From: Aldrovandia affinis
Lineage: Eukaryota; Chordata; Actinopteri; Notacanthiformes; Halosauridae
Assembly (NCBI GenBank): GCA_029706075.1
Contig: JAINUG010000087.1
Location: 3,218,929-3,282,928 of the forward strand
Length of the DNA stretch: 64,000 bases
Direction of reading: 5' to 3'
Below the pieces are notes generated by a model. The model saw only the letters and a program-made list of their open reading frames with translations. It was not told where the DNA came from and made no database searches. Below are positions 1-12,699 of this stretch, piece by piece. The translations under genes and the position numbers were made by a program. Positions within the stretch are counted from its first letter, which is position 1, and each line of letters starts with the position of its first letter.

Positions 1-2143
1 TTAGCGCTCACTATTCCCCCAAAGTCAATAAGGTGAAGGAACAAGTCGTGGGGCCATAAATAAGGATGACAACACCGCAAAGTTGAGGCTTTCTTTCATA
101 TGTATGTAAGTCACCCTTAGAGCATCTGCTCAGCAAATAATCACTGTTATTATTATGTGTCTGATGATATAAAAAATACATCAAGATATCCACCGCAGTG
201 GGCAATAAAAGGTTAATCCAGTGCAAAGCTCTAAATTATGACAGATTACTACGTGTTTGCAGAAATGTCCTCTTTCTGTTGTACCATTGCAATTGCTGAA
301 AAGACCCTGTTCCATAGATGAGATGGATTGTGCATTGTTTAACAGCAATCAGATCTGTCACGATAACTTAGCAGTGATACAAACATTAGGGACACAGGGC
401 AAATTTCGAGATCCCAACATTTAGCTGCAATGGAAGGGTGATCAATTACGGGATGGTAATTCTGGGGCTTCGAGGAATGCGAAGAACGAGCAGAGGCGAA
501 ACAGGATCTGTGACAGGAAATGGAACACAGCTGGAAGAGAACGAGAATGAAGTATCTGTGATCTGTTCCTAAAATCAGTGACAGATGACATGCCAACCGC
601 ACACACATCCCCTGTCCCTAAATCATCCTGTCTTTACGACCCTGCAATCGGTCGTGTCAGCGCATTTTGGGGGTTTCCACCTAGATTTTTATTTCTTCAC
701 GGACAATACTCTGGCTCCGTTCGAGATGCATTTTGGTCGGGGTGGAGAAAAACGCGATGCTTGTTTGTGCGTCATGCTGAAGTTCTCTGGCTGCCTTTTA
801 AAAAAAATGTTTTAAACCTGAACATAAAAATAATTACGAATAAATAATTTTGTGCCTTTCCACGATTGACTATTTGTGAACAACTCCTTTTGGAGCCAGA
901 ACACGGAACGGCCTGGAAACAGAACTTTTGGAATCGCAGCCTTTGGAAGCAGCACTCTCGGTTGCGCCCTGTAATGCGGGCCAAAGGCAGGCCCTCCTGT
1001 TTGCACTTAACAGAGAATCCAGATGAAGTGAACTCCCCTCTCCTGTCCTAAGGTTTCCTCCGGTCCACCCTCAGCTGTGTTTTGGCCCGGTCGCCATGGC
1101 GATGTGGATATTTGTTTCTCCGATCGCAATCATCCCATGACATAATGCCGCTAACGAGAGAGGATGAAATATGTAACTCCGGGTGACCTCATCGGTGAGG
1201 ATCGGGTTCGAAACTGTAGCACGCTGCAGTGCCGTCAGTCATTTCCTGCGCGGGGAAGCATGTCACGTATTGAGCTGCGGCGCAACGCTCAGGCATCGCT
1301 TCGATGAAGGGAGCCAATCCGCACCGAGTCTGAGGGAAAATGCCTGTGCATGTTTTCTTGCACTCTTGGGGTCTCAAAGTGTGACGGGCGGAGGAGTATA
1401 TAACGTGAACTGTGCCCCTTAAAGACCTGTGTCAGCTTTCACAGTGGCCTTGCACGTCAGGCGGAGATATTCTCCCCCACGTTGGCTGAGACGCGAAACG
1501 CCAGCACATGTGGGTTCTAAACGATTGACCATGTACAGATCCCGGAGGGGCAATTGGATCTGCTGGCACGCATCATTCAACGCAAGTCATCCATACTTCT
1601 ACCCTAGCAGTCAATGTATCCTGGGGATCTACAGTAAACTACTGGGGGGAAGGGGGAGGGCTTTTCAGATTCTGGTGAGAGATTCATGGAAATTCACAGG
1701 TTTTCTTTTTTTTTTTTTTGATGAAGAAAGAGCAAAAAAGACAGTAATTGCACACCCTCCGATACCAGGATCGGATGCCAGGAGCGACCCGGCTGCATGA
1801 AGTGACCCTCGCGCACGCCGCTCAGATGGACCACCTCTAAGCACAAAGGAGCATGGAGAACTATGGCCCAGGGGGGAGGGGTTGGAAGCTCAAATCCGAT
1901 TGGCGGATTGTGGGAGTTGGCGGAAGGTGAGAGGACAGGCACGACCAGGGAGGTGTGCGCTGAATGCACCGAGACCACGCCACACGTACGGAGGTGAGGA
2001 GATCAAACCCAGACAGGAACGTGAAGCAGGAAATGGAACAGCGCGCTGAACAGCCAGCTAAGCAACGGATACAACGCACGGCTCAGAATGTGTAATGAGA
2101 GGGACTCTTCTTAAAAGAAAGACAGTGAATTATTAATTGGGCG
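1..2143. other. intron 6 sequence, nothing recognised
   Basis: Mixed unique sequence. A T14 run sits near 1706-1720. Open frames of up to 123 codons show no family resemblance and lack supporting splice or codon evidence. Confidence 0.6.

Positions 2144-2171
<28 letters not shown>
2144..2171. repeat. (TA)n microsatellite
   Basis: Fourteen uninterrupted AT units. Confidence 0.95.
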
Positions 2172-2176
<5 letters not shown>

Positions 2177-3129
2177 GGTCATATTACAGTAGCTACTAGT
2201 GGCTGTTATGGGGTGGGGGGGGGTTGAACATTGACTGGGGATGTACATATGTACTGAATTGTACTGTACTGAACAAGTATACTCATTAACTCCCTTTCTT
2301 TCTCATGCACTGCTTGTTTATTTATTGCTACCATTATTATTGTTTTGCACCAGCACTGAAGGTTTTCCTCATGGGTCAGAGGAAAGAGACGAGACAGCGC
2401 CAGGGGAGCGTGTATCGCTCTGAGAGAGACGCTGTAATGGCCGCCCTCTGAGCTGTCACCGAACCACTTAGCATCTCCACCGCAGCGGCCGGTCACCACA
2501 CCCTGCACGGGACTGACACTGGCTCTCCCGGGAAGGGGGGCGGGATTCAGCAGCCTGACCCATCACGGTGGCTTACATGCGGGGAGGATACCACCCCCGG
2601 TGCATGACGGGAAAACAACGCACCCCTCAAGCCGGAAACCTGAGAGGCAGGCTGCCGTGCCCTGTCGGCCAAATTGAAAACATAAAACAAACACACGGCA
2701 AAAAAAAAAGACAAAAGCACACGAGGGTGTCTCTGGACAGCTCCGTCCAGGGCCCGGGCCACGGGAAAATCAAGCCGTCAGTCGCCGCGACGACAGAGGA
2801 ATTGTCCTCTCAGATTTAAATACCGCCTATAATAGCCCGCCATCTATCACGCCTGGCCACCCCGGTTATTCTTAGACACGTACATTAGCCCTTGGCCCAG
2901 ATAGGAATGTCACCAGATTAAACATTCAATTTGTTAACCGAGCGGGCCAGAGGTGCTGCTCCTTGACAGTCCTTACAAACGCGCCCAAATGGGCCCATTT
3001 TTCACCGCCGGAGCCCTGCTGGCTTTCTCCAGCGGAACGGGCCCGGGCTGCCGCCGCCGCGGGAAGGCGAGGGGAATCCGAGCTTGAATTCCTGGGCTGG
3101 ACACTGCAGCTGGGTCCGTAAAGAATACC

Positions 3130-3262
3130 GAATCGCTGTAGCGTTCCACCTGCGTTGCTTCAGCGGATATCCAGCTGTACCGACTGGTGATGTGCACATT
3201 GCCTGCCACGTGATTTACTGCGCTTTCAGGGCGTCTGCTAAACAAATACGCTCAATAAAACA
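3130..3262 (+). mobile_element. SINE fragment (family 2 core and tail)
   Basis: Contains GGATATCCAGCTGTACCGAC and, 60 bp later, the tail GGGCGTCTGCTAAACAAATA. Only the body and 3' tail are recognisable. Confidence 0.65.
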
Positions 3263-3284
3263 TTCTAAAGAGGAAGGGTAAGGA

Positions 3285-3453
3285 AGCTGGAACCTGTGTT
3301 CTCACCATGTGAGTTTTACAGTACCCATAGTTCTTTCAGCTGGAACCTGTGTTCTCACCATGTGAGTATTACTTTACAGCACCTATAGTTCTTTCAGCTA
3401 GAACCCGTGTTGTCACCATGTGAGTATTGCGTTACAGCACCCATAGTTCTTTC
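3285..3453. repeat. minisatellite, three units of 53-58 bp
   Basis: Units begin AGCTGGAACCTGTGTTCTCA at 3285 and 3338 and AGCTAGAACCCGTGTTGTCA at 3396, each ending near CATAGTTCTTTC. Low divergence between units. Confidence 0.9.
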
Positions 3454-4159
3454 CGGTTCAGTCATTCTGTCATCACAGGCACACCTGGAGCCATCAAGGG
3501 AGAGAAGGGTGCTCCCACGGGCGGCAGTGTGACCACCTGGGATGAGAAGCACAACCCTCAGGTGCAAGGTTCAGCGCGCTAAGCGTTACACCGCTGCCTG
3601 CGAGAACACAGAGCTTTTGCCGCATTATTGCTGGACTAGGCACAACACTTATAAGCAGCAATTATTACGTTTGACGGGAAGGCTGTTGAGGTACACTCCT
3701 GCAAATCAAGGCTTCAACTCCACTTTGCTAAAGTAAAACTTCAATCTATTTGAACTGTCTAAGATTGGTAAAAAGGCAAAAAAGGTATGTTTTGTAGCCT
3801 AGAGCTTACTGTTCCAACTGTGAAATGTGACACAATTCATTTTATATTATTGAACATGGCTGAGGAACATTACAAGCTTTGATTAATTTATCATGAACTA
3901 CAAAAAATTCATTGGATTTCATCCATAAAGCATTGTTCCAGAATCAGCCATTTGAGTTGACTTTGTCGGTTGAGATTGACAGGTAGAATAGTGCACACCA
4001 ATGAAATATGACAAACTGTACCCTTAAACGGCACTTATGGGTGGTTCAGTAAGAAAACAAAGTTTTTGGATGTACCAACCAAAGCATTATCCAAAGTGTT
4101 GGCACCCTCTTAAGGGCCAGTGTTTTGGTGTGTACAGCCAACTATAGGCGTGGTTCTGT

Positions 4160-4308
4160 GGTTCTGTGTGGCTCAGAAGGTAGAGCACAGTGTTGGCAAT
4201 GCTTAGGTTGTGGGTTCAATTCCCACTGGGACCACATATACTGAAAAATGTATGCATTCACAACTGTAAGTCACTTTTGATCAAAGCGTCTACTAAATGG
4301 CATATATA
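4160..4308 (+). mobile_element. tRNA-derived SINE, family 1, copy 1
   Basis: The head carries a pol III A-box-like TGGCTCAGAAGG and a B-box-like GGTTCAATTCC. It is followed by the body ACATATACTGAAAAATGTAT and the teleost SINE tail ending GCGTCTACTAAATGGC. The same family occurs at 22196 and, inverted, at 38062. It is a SINE, not a tRNA gene, because the tRNA fold is degenerate and the tail is LINE-like. Confidence 0.9.
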
Positions 4309-5427
4309 CACAGACATTTCCTGGGGTTCTTCTTCAAAACAATTTTGCCATTCTCCAGAAATGGCAAAGAGGGTTATGCCCTGACTGCATATACATGTTA
4401 ATGACAGTTAGCCGGCGGAAAGTATCCAAGTATGAGAAATTCACTGCATGTTCCACCAGCTGCGGAGAATCAACTTTTCTAACAATACGGCTTGGGGGAA
4501 CAGAAAAGTGCATGCCGTTGATATGGCCATGTGCTCCTCTTACCGGGTGCCCTGTGGACAGATTGGGACCATATTGATAAACAGAGGGAGAGACAGGCGG
4601 GCAGATGCCAGCGCAGAGAGTCACGCAGACGGCCCGCAGGGAGACGCCTCGCTCCGATTCGTCGTAGGGGGCGAGGCCACGGCGACGCGTTATACTGGGA
4701 TAGGGAGTCGGCCAACGAGGGTGGTAAGGGGAGGATCCATCCAACGTGAGCATTGGGGAACCTCGTTGAGTGGAGGAGGGCACGCGAGAAGGGGGCTGTG
4801 GCGTAGAGATGGCCGCATGGCGATGGGAGGGCTCGTGGCTCTATGACTGGTTTGTGTTGTCGAGGGAACTCCCATCCTGAGCTGACCCAAGGCGAGTGGC
4901 CGAGGAATGAGACCGTCAGCCTTTTCAATGCCCTGTCATAGAAACGTGTGTGCGGACTGACTGGTGAAGCTCTTCACTCGCTCATCTAGACTCAGCGTTG
5001 GCTAGCAAAGCCTTCACAGGACTGTAGGTCCTGCTCAAAGCTCAGAATGTTGGTGTGATCTTTGGAATGAGCTAATGGGATTTTTACTTTGAAGGAGTGC
5101 ATCGATTTTCATGCTGTTTCCGGTTTCCATTAAACACTGCTAAAAGGAAGGCTAAAAGTGTCCTTCAATTGGTGGCAACTAAACTGCCAACAGCAAATAT
5201 TTCATTTGATAAAGGAATGGGCCTTTATTTCGTTTAGTTCAGGACAGTGCATGGTGGGACATATGCAGGCCCTTACTGGTCATACATCTAAACTGCTGTC
5301 TGAATTCACCGTTGGCCAACTCAGCTGGTTTAGCTGATCTTACTCTGTTTGTTAGTGTTTCCATTCATGTTTAGGGGCAGCTTTTGAGCACTGAAGTGCA
5401 TTTCTTTCGAAAATGGCCACAAGAAAA

Positions 5428-5583
5428 GTGTGGTGTAGTGGTTAAGGAACTGGGTTTGTAATCTGAAGGATCTGTCCCCACGTGGACCTCACCTGAAATG
5501 TATCCAGCTGTATTGCTGGATAACGCTGTAAGCTGTGTAACTTACCCAGGGCGAAGGTGTGTGCTATGAAAATGAATGATAAC
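5428..5583 (+). mobile_element. tRNA-derived SINE, family 2
   Basis: The head GTGGTGTAGTGGTTAAGGAA is typical of teleost tRNA-derived SINEs. The body contains TATCCAGCTGTATTGCTGGA, a core shared with fragments near 3.16 kb and 49.85 kb. The end (AATGAATGATAAC) resembles the short AT-rich tail of such elements. The B box is degraded. Confidence 0.75.
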
Positions 5584-6279
5584 ACAGAGACAAACGCTGC
5601 CCTGCTGCCTTTCTCCCATCAGAACATTTCCTGAAGGCCCTCGGGCCCATCCAGGAGGAAGTTCCCCGAGGCCTCTCTGTCCAACGACAGAACTGGGGCC
5701 TGGACGCCAAAGGAGAGAAGCCTCTTCCCAGGAAACAACGTACACTGTACGGCAAACACAGCCAGGGAGAGCCTCACCAGTGTGTGGTATTTTCACTCCT
5801 CCGTGCTTCAGTTTTGGATTTCCTGCACAATAACAATTCCTTTCGCTGTTTTGCGTCAGCGTGCCAGACAATCCCCACTAACTGACTGCCTTTGGCTTCT
5901 CTAAGCCACATTTAGGGACAAAAAAAAGCTTTGTTCCTGTACTGTACACCATCTTTACAGTGTGGAACCAAGGCCTACAAGGAGGGGGAAGCACAGGGTT
6001 TATTTTATTTTTCTTAAATAACATTACCCTGACCTCTGTTGATTCACACGTGCAGAAAGTACAAAGCAGTCCAAAGCTAGGAAATGGCACAGCGCCCCAC
6101 AAAGTTGAAGTGCTCTACCTTGCGATGCAAATCTCATATCATCAGAAAAGAACAATAAGCTCATTCATTACACATCTCCACCAGGTGCTGCGTTAATACA
6201 ATGAAATTGAGTTCCGCGATAAAGGTGAATGAGCGGTGTAAACCGTTAACAGAAGACAGCGGCGACAGATAACGCAAAC

Positions 6280-6660
6280 CATGTCAAGGAGACGGTCAGA
6301 GAAACGGACTCTGCCTCTTTAAAACAAAGCCAATATAATTCCTCTCATACGAGGGAACAGGAGTACTTTATTATTTCCAAATCGCACTTCGGGGGAATTG
6401 TGATTTATACCTTACTTTATCTGTCAGACAAATGTTTCTCTTTATGGCTATTAGAATTCCAAAACGGCGGCTCGCGTCAGAAAACTAATATAGTGTGTGA
6501 AGTATTTAATTAAGTATCTGGGCAGAGACGGGTAAGCGTTTTGCTTTATTGAACCAAAATTAAAAATAACTCCTCGATTTGAATAATGCCTCCGGGGCGC
6601 CGCTCCGCCTTTTCATTTTAATATCGCGTATGCCGCCGTAACCTTTTCCAAACACCGAGC
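6280..6660. promoter_or_regulatory. candidate conserved non-coding element
   Basis: Repeat-free block with TTAATTAA (6506-6513), several ATTA/TAAT cores and embedded CpGs (GGCGGCTCGCGTCAG, AATATCGCGTATGCCG). This mixture of AT cores and retained CpGs is typical of developmental enhancers. Conservation was not tested. Confidence 0.4.
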
Positions 6661-7241
6661 GTCTTTCTCTCAGTGCGTGAACCGGCACCGACCGTGAGGG
6701 AGAATTCTCAAACCCCGCCAAAGCAGGGGCTCGCGCAGCAGCACCTGACAGAGCATTTGCCTGCTGGTTGTTTCCCTGTCTGTTTGGATGTTCGTTGCGT
6801 GTTGCAGAAGAGACTAAGGATAAAGAGTAGGTTGTGGAGGAGGAGTGGGAGGAGGAGTGGGGGGGAGGGAGGTGGGGGTCGAGCATAAAAACACAGCCTG
6901 AGATGTGTTGATACAGAACGCAGGGGTGATGCAATCGTTACAAAGTAAATGAAATTTTTTCGCCTGCTTTTAAGTTCCGGGAGAATCAAACTACGTTGGA
7001 ACGCATCAAATGGTGGGTTTAATTAAAGATGATAGCAGCTCAAACAATGAAGGGGGGCACAACTTTAGCTGGGAGAGTTTACATGGCAAAAATAACGAAA
7101 GAAAATGCAGAAAAAGAAATATCTTCCTATTTCCCGTCTGTCGCTTGTTTTAAGAAAATATACAATTTGCAAGCAAAGATTTTAAAACCACAGCAGAAAG
7201 ATATGATCCATCTGTGTTGCACACCTGTTTTCAGCTGCATT

Positions 7242-7265
7242 GGGGTGGTGGGGTGGGGGTGGGGG
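7242..7265 (+). other. G-quadruplex-type motif
   Basis: Four G-runs of at least four with loops of one to four bases, on the plus strand (template strand of ebf1). Confidence 0.7.
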
Positions 7266-7384
7266 CGGCTGCAGTGTCGGGGTGAACTAATCCACGCCAT
7301 CTGGCTCAGAGTTTGTCTGGACATTTTTTGGGGACAGTTTCAGGCTGGAAAAAACATTCCCCGGCATATTATCTGAATCTCGTT

Positions 7385-7500
7385 AGGCAGATTGCCTAAT
7401 AATTATATCATGTTTCGGTGGCCACCATATGCAAATATAATATTCAAACTGTTAATCATTTGCATTTTTAAACCCTGAGCTATGGAATGAGAACAAAGGC
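7385..7500. promoter_or_regulatory. candidate enhancer with inverted octamer pair
   Basis: Perfect ATGCAAAT at 7429-7436 and its reverse complement ATTTGCAT at 7458-7465 are separated by 21 bp in repeat-free AT-rich sequence, with GTTAATCATT beside the second. Octamers bind POU factors. Enhancer function is inferred only from motif arrangement. Confidence 0.4.
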
Positions 7501-7621
7501 GTAAAAGTGTCCATCATTTTTGCCAGAAGAGCCGTTTAGATGTGCCATTGCATTTTGGATTGCATATTTCTAAATGAAGCAATGTTAAAGATTCTATTAG
7601 AAGCCTAAACAAGAGCTACTC

Positions 7622-7750
7622 AGCCCTGGTGCCAGAGGGCCACAGTGTCTCTAGGGTACTCAACACCGTCCTGGAGGGCCACAGTGTCTGTAGGGTACTC
7701 AACACTGGTTCTGGAGGGCCACAGTGTCTGCAGGCTTTGGTTCCAACAAG
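7622..7750. repeat. three-unit tandem of a dispersed fish repeat
   Basis: The phrase GGAGGGCCACAGTGTCTGYAG (or a near match) occurs three times, about 50 bp apart, with GGTACTCAACACYGG between units. This sequence is a familiar dispersed repeat in fish genomes. A 181-codon open frame starts inside it and is not a gene. Confidence 0.7.
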
Positions 7751-8367
7751 GCACCAAACAATAATTCCTTTCACTGAAAGCAGTTTACCTCCTCTCCTTA
7801 TTTCTGGGAGTGTCAGTGATTTAAAAAGGGCGGGAAACTGCAGTCAAGCGGCCCCGTCCGAAACAGTGAGAGAGTACAAGCCGCGATGCATCATCCCCGC
7901 AGCCGTGAAGGTCAATGAAGTCCCCATACAGGTAAACAAGGTGAGCGCAGCACGCCGTTTTGTTCTCCTCAAGCCGACAGGGGCAAAGAGACTAACTTTA
8001 CTTAGGGAAATTAATGACCCTGGGGCTCCCCCGCTCCCGTCCTCAAGGGCGGCAGCACAGAAGGTTTGTGTAGCCTTTCTCTCTCTGTTCATAAAAGTTT
8101 TTTTAAATGCAAGGAAAATGGTTGAACTGAATCCAACGCGAGCGATAATTAATTTGATTCGGGGTGAGGTGTGATGGCAGCGTAACCCATTGCAGCCCTG
8201 GAGGCCTGGTGCATAGGGGCTCTGTTCCACCCCGCCTCAAAGTCAATGATACCGTGGCTATTTTCTGCGTCCTGTCTTTCAGATCAATGGCGTTGGTAAA
8301 AATGTTTAAAAAACCATGCCTTCCCCTTCATTATCACAGACCTGCACACAGTCACAAAATGCGCACA

Positions 8368-8425
8368 CACACACACGCACGCGCGTGCGCACACACACAC
8401 ACCACCCACACACAAACGCATACTT
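8368..8425. repeat. (CA)n / CACG microsatellite
   Basis: Alternating CA with embedded ACGCACGCGCGTGCGCAC, an alternating purine-pyrimidine segment. Confidence 0.9.
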
Positions 8426-10254
8426 TGAGCTATGCTCACACTTGGAAACATTCTCACACACTCTTTGTCCTTTTGTTGCATGGCTTTTTTGTTTACTATT
8501 CTTACGCAGCATTAAGAGTTTGATGGTAGCAATAATATATTGTGAAAGAATGGTACATTTTTTGCTGAAAAGCAGGAACATTCACACACCACAGTGGTTA
8601 AGAACACACTAGAATAGACGTGCATTGTCCTCAGACAGGATCATTGTGTTCGCAACCATTGTCAGCAAACATAATATACACTACAGACATTACATCAGAC
8701 AGCAACGGGCACAGTGCAAGAAAGGTCTCACCGTATGGCTGCGATTCGTTAACAGCACTACTCTAGAATTATTGCTGGTATATATATTGTGCGTCGTTAT
8801 ACAGTGGAGTTCCACTCCCTGAAAACATATGCAGTGTTTGAACTACAGCTTAATGAGGTTCAGTGCTCAAATATGGAATTCTTGGATTCATAAACGGTGC
8901 TTATACACATCTCCGATGTACACTAAATGAAAGCTGTCAGATGGTATACTCAGGGCCCAAGGACATAATGACATGTGTAAGACAGTGACAGAAGACGCTT
9001 GTATCGAGAACCCAGAGGTCATATATTACAGACCTCTACCATAATGGATTTGAACGGGTGCCAAGAAGATTTTTTTATGATTTTTTCACATAAATAGACT
9101 GCACACTTCTGATAATGGCACACACGGCTCGTGTGAAGGGCAGGATCAATCCCAGCATTCCCCACTCATTCATGCTCGGTTTGAGCCCGTAACTCATAGC
9201 TCCGCACGCTGCTAATAGCTTCCAGACATGGGGAGCTGCAATTAAAAGTGTCTTCTTCTTGTGCAAGAGCGCTGCAGAGACATTCGACTCGATGGACGAC
9301 TTCCTCTCCGGCACACATCGGGCATGCATTTCAGAGGATTGCACTTTTTTTTTTTTTTTTTTACAACTTGTCTTTTTTAGACTTTATTTTTATTTTTATG
9401 AAACTATCCAAAAAAAAGGGGGGAGGGAGAGAGGGGACAACGAAACCAAATTTTGCTTTTCGCTGAGGCCCCTGCCCGGAATGTTCTGTGTGATATTTGT
9501 CAACTGATTTGAGGATACGTCTCCGGCAGAATGCTAATAGTGGCTGCTCTGTTTGCATCGATAACTCCTGGTGTTGTTTGACTTTTATGTGAAATCGTTC
9601 ATTTTTACAACTCTGGAAAATGAGGACAGGACGGCCATCATGCAAAGCATAAGAGAGAGAGAGGTACAGTGAATGCATATGGTGCTTGTCCCATTTGTCT
9701 TCGGCTATAGCACTGCATCTCCATATTTACCTTTCCCCATAATAGAAAACAAAACTATGTAACGAGGTGGATGACTTCACTGGCATCTGAAGTTACACAC
9801 TGAAATTCTGAGCCAAAATGGCGGCTCGGGTTTAAGATAAGGCCCAATATAGACCACCACCCTAAGCTTGTAAAATGTAAAGGGGGAGGAGGTGGATAAA
9901 GTATCAGCCAGAGATAATGAGATCTTGTTCATGTCACGAGCCCACCCTTTACCAAAATGTTATTGCTGTTGGTCGACAGTAGTTTGTGATTTTCACCGGC
10001 ATGCATTATGGCTATTTCCATGCATCAGACACAACAAAGAGTATGTTTTTTGTGTGGACAAATACAGACTACATGCATATGGTCTAGGGGAACCAAACAC
10101 CTCAGTGATGAGAGAGAGCCACAAGACAGCCGCTCTCCCAACAGAAGTCCATGTTTGGAGAAGCACTTCATGATAAATATCATACATATTCATAAGTGGG
10201 TGAGAAGTGAGGTGTAATTGATACCAGGCTGATACTCCGGCATGGATGTGAGCC
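8426..10254. other. intron 6 sequence, nothing recognised
   Basis: AT-rich unique sequence with a T18 run near 9344-9361. No element or gene identified. Confidence 0.55.
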
Positions 10255-10440
10255 AGCGGAGAGAAGAGGCGAGAGAGAGAGACAGCGAGAGAGAGAGAGA
10301 GAGAGGATGAGAGGGGAGGAGACAGTGAAGGAGGGGAGACGAGGGAGGAGGGGATAGAGAAGGAGGAGAGATGGAGGTTGGCAGAGGAGTGGAACGGAGA
10401 GAGAGAAGAGGACAGGAGCGCAATAGATAGGGTGAGGTTT
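10255..10440. repeat. GA-rich low-complexity tract
   Basis: The plus strand is almost only G and A, with a pure (GA)n core near 10285-10306. It joins directly onto an A/C-only tract. Confidence 0.9.
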
Positions 10441-10945
10441 ACAGTGCAACCATTGACCCAATCACAGACACAAAATACAATCATATTTACACACAAAAAA
10501 TACGATTTTTAAAAATCACACAAAAACTCAAACAAATTCCAGAACACAGTTACACACACAAATCCACACAGTAACACTACACACAAACAACAACAAAAAC
10601 CACAATTACATAAACTTACACACACTAAATTAACAATAACATAACCACACACACAAACCTCAGTATACACACAACACTATCACATACAACTACAATAACA
10701 CACAGAAAGACCCAGACACACAAGCACACACATTCACACACACACACACATATACAGGAAAGCAATGTAATAGCAAACAGCAAACATGAAGAACAAATAT
10801 GAATAAAATCACATGCAGGGACACACACACACACACACAAACACAAACATACACACACAAACACACCTACATGAGCACGCGTGCACACAAACACACCTAA
10901 ACACACACACGCACACACCTAAACACGCACACGCACGCACACACA
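10441..10945. repeat. A/C-rich, nearly G-free low-complexity tract
   Basis: About 500 bp made mostly of A and C with T and very few G on the plus strand, built of decayed ACACA motifs and some pure (CA)n runs. It creates false cysteine/valine frames on the minus strand. Confidence 0.9.
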
Positions 10946-12413
10946 CAGATGCAGCCAAATTCCTAAAACAAATTAGCTCATCATCATTAATCGGAGGGCG
11001 TACATTTTTCTCTCAGTCTTGGATGTTAACTCTTAAGGGCTTCGGTTCCATGCTGAAAACATACAGCATCTCTTAAGTTACTGCACATGCTCTTTGTGGG
11101 GTCGATAAAACCCAGACAACAAACAACCATTTTAAACTCTTTAATGTCATGTAACAGCTTGTCCCTTGAAATGTCAATCCAACGTCAAGTGGATTGTCAA
11201 GTCAGTGATTTCACACCTGGCTGGAAATGATGTGTTATGTTCTGTTTCAAATAGAAAAGAACAAAGGAGTGTTTAATAGCAATCAAGCCAAATGACCACT
11301 TAATATCTCCCTTTACTTAAGCACCTCTTGTGTGCATGTAACTGTAACACTGACTGTCTTCAGTCAGTCGAAGTGAGCGGGTAAGGAACCGGATAAAGCT
11401 TTGGCCCATTTCAGTGGTTCCAGCTGCTCAACTGTTGGCATTGCCAGAGGTTTCAGAGGCGGAGAACACCAGGCAAGAGGGAAATAAGTAAAAAGTCAAT
11501 TTGGGGTATGTATGGGATGCTCAGCGCTTGTGTGGGGGCGCTGAGAGAGTTGCTCCTGAAACTGCACAGGTGTAGGTGTGGGATAAAGTGGTTTGCCGGT
11601 GACCTTTTGCGACCAGTCGAACGGGGAAAAAACAGCTTGGAAAAACAGCTGACACACTCCCAAGCTGGACAGACCACATGCTCTCTCGCTGTTAGCAAAG
11701 GCTCCTTTCCGAGGCACTCTGCATATGGCCAACCAAAAAAAAAAAAAAAAGATTTCACCTTCGTAGACGCAAACATCACGGGACAGATGTATGTACAAGC
11801 CGCCAGCTTGCTTTCCTCTGACTTTCTTCGTCCCAAGAAAAATCCAAATTCGTTTAAGAAAAAAAGTTTGCCAGTCTTCAGTATTCTTTCACTATAATAA
11901 GGAAAGACCTTTCTATTTTTTACTTAGTTACCTGCTGTATTTTCTTTATGATACAAATGAAACTGTACTGTACTGTACTTCAGGTGCCTGGAGTGAAGAT
12001 ATGTAAGGATCGGTTCAGATCAGATAGTTTTTTTTGTTTAAAAACTAAATATTTCATCAAACAAAACCTGACAACAGGAGCTTGTTTGCTGGAGGTTTAT
12101 TGTGGCTGCTGTTTTAAAGCGCTTGCGTGCCCACCTGTCTCTCTCTCTCTCTGCATTCTAAGATGTCTGCACTGTCGTCAGAGGAGCCCTGTGGGGTCTA
12201 CCCACACAGTGCAGAGAGGAGGGAGAAGTGACAGAGGGAGGGAGAGAGAAGCTTGACAGACACACGATTGAGGCAATTTGTTCCCCATTGTTCCCGTCAC
12301 ATGTCCGGGTCGCGCGGTGCTTTGCTAATCGAGGTTCGCCTCGCCCCCCCCCTCGCCCATGACATTTGGGGGGGTCACCCAGGATCTGGACTGCCCGGTC
12401 CCCACCAACCGCA

Positions 12414-12441
12414 CCCCCCGCTAGCCCCCCCACCCCACCCC
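12414..12441 (-). other. G-quadruplex-type motif on the sense strand
   Basis: Plus strand C-runs (six, seven, four and four) separated by GCTAG, A and A put the G-runs in the ebf1 pre-mRNA. Confidence 0.65.
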
Positions 12442-12479
12442 TGGGCCCCAGCATCACGTCCCAGGACGGGAGCCCACTA

Positions 12480-12690
12480 AGTGCCCCATCAACATGTTTA
12501 ATCAAATTACTAAGCAGCCAAAAATTGACGCTTTTCATTAATTATACAGGATAAGTCTAATTGCAAATTCAAATGTATTCGCTCCGAACAGAAGGTGTTC
12601 AGTAATATTTCAGGGAATTTGCATATTAAATGGGGGTCGTTGTGCATTATGTATGGTAATGTATGCACACTGTCTTTATTTTTAACTCGC
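12480..12690. promoter_or_regulatory. candidate conserved non-coding element
   Basis: Contains ATTAATTA (12537-12544), octamer ATTTGCAT (12617-12624), TTGCAAATTC and the palindromic-looking TGCATTATGTATGGTAATG. It is repeat-free and flanked by C-rich sequence. One of the strongest candidates in intron 6 by appearance. Confidence 0.45.
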
Positions 12691-12699
12691 GGCCCATAT

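Noticed and set aside
3477-3525. Collagen-like reading (GTPGAIKGEKGAP) after an acceptor-like ATCACAG
   Set aside because: Only about 15 residues, with the Gly-X-Y phase broken once, no donor-matched exon and no neighbouring collagen exons. Probably chance or part of a degraded repeat.
4160-4240. tRNA-like sequence with A and B boxes
   Set aside because: It is the head of a SINE, with a LINE-type tail and two further copies in the window; not a tRNA gene.
7629-8174. 181-codon plus-strand open frame
   Set aside because: It begins in a dispersed three-unit repeat and continues through non-coding sequence without any recognisable domain.
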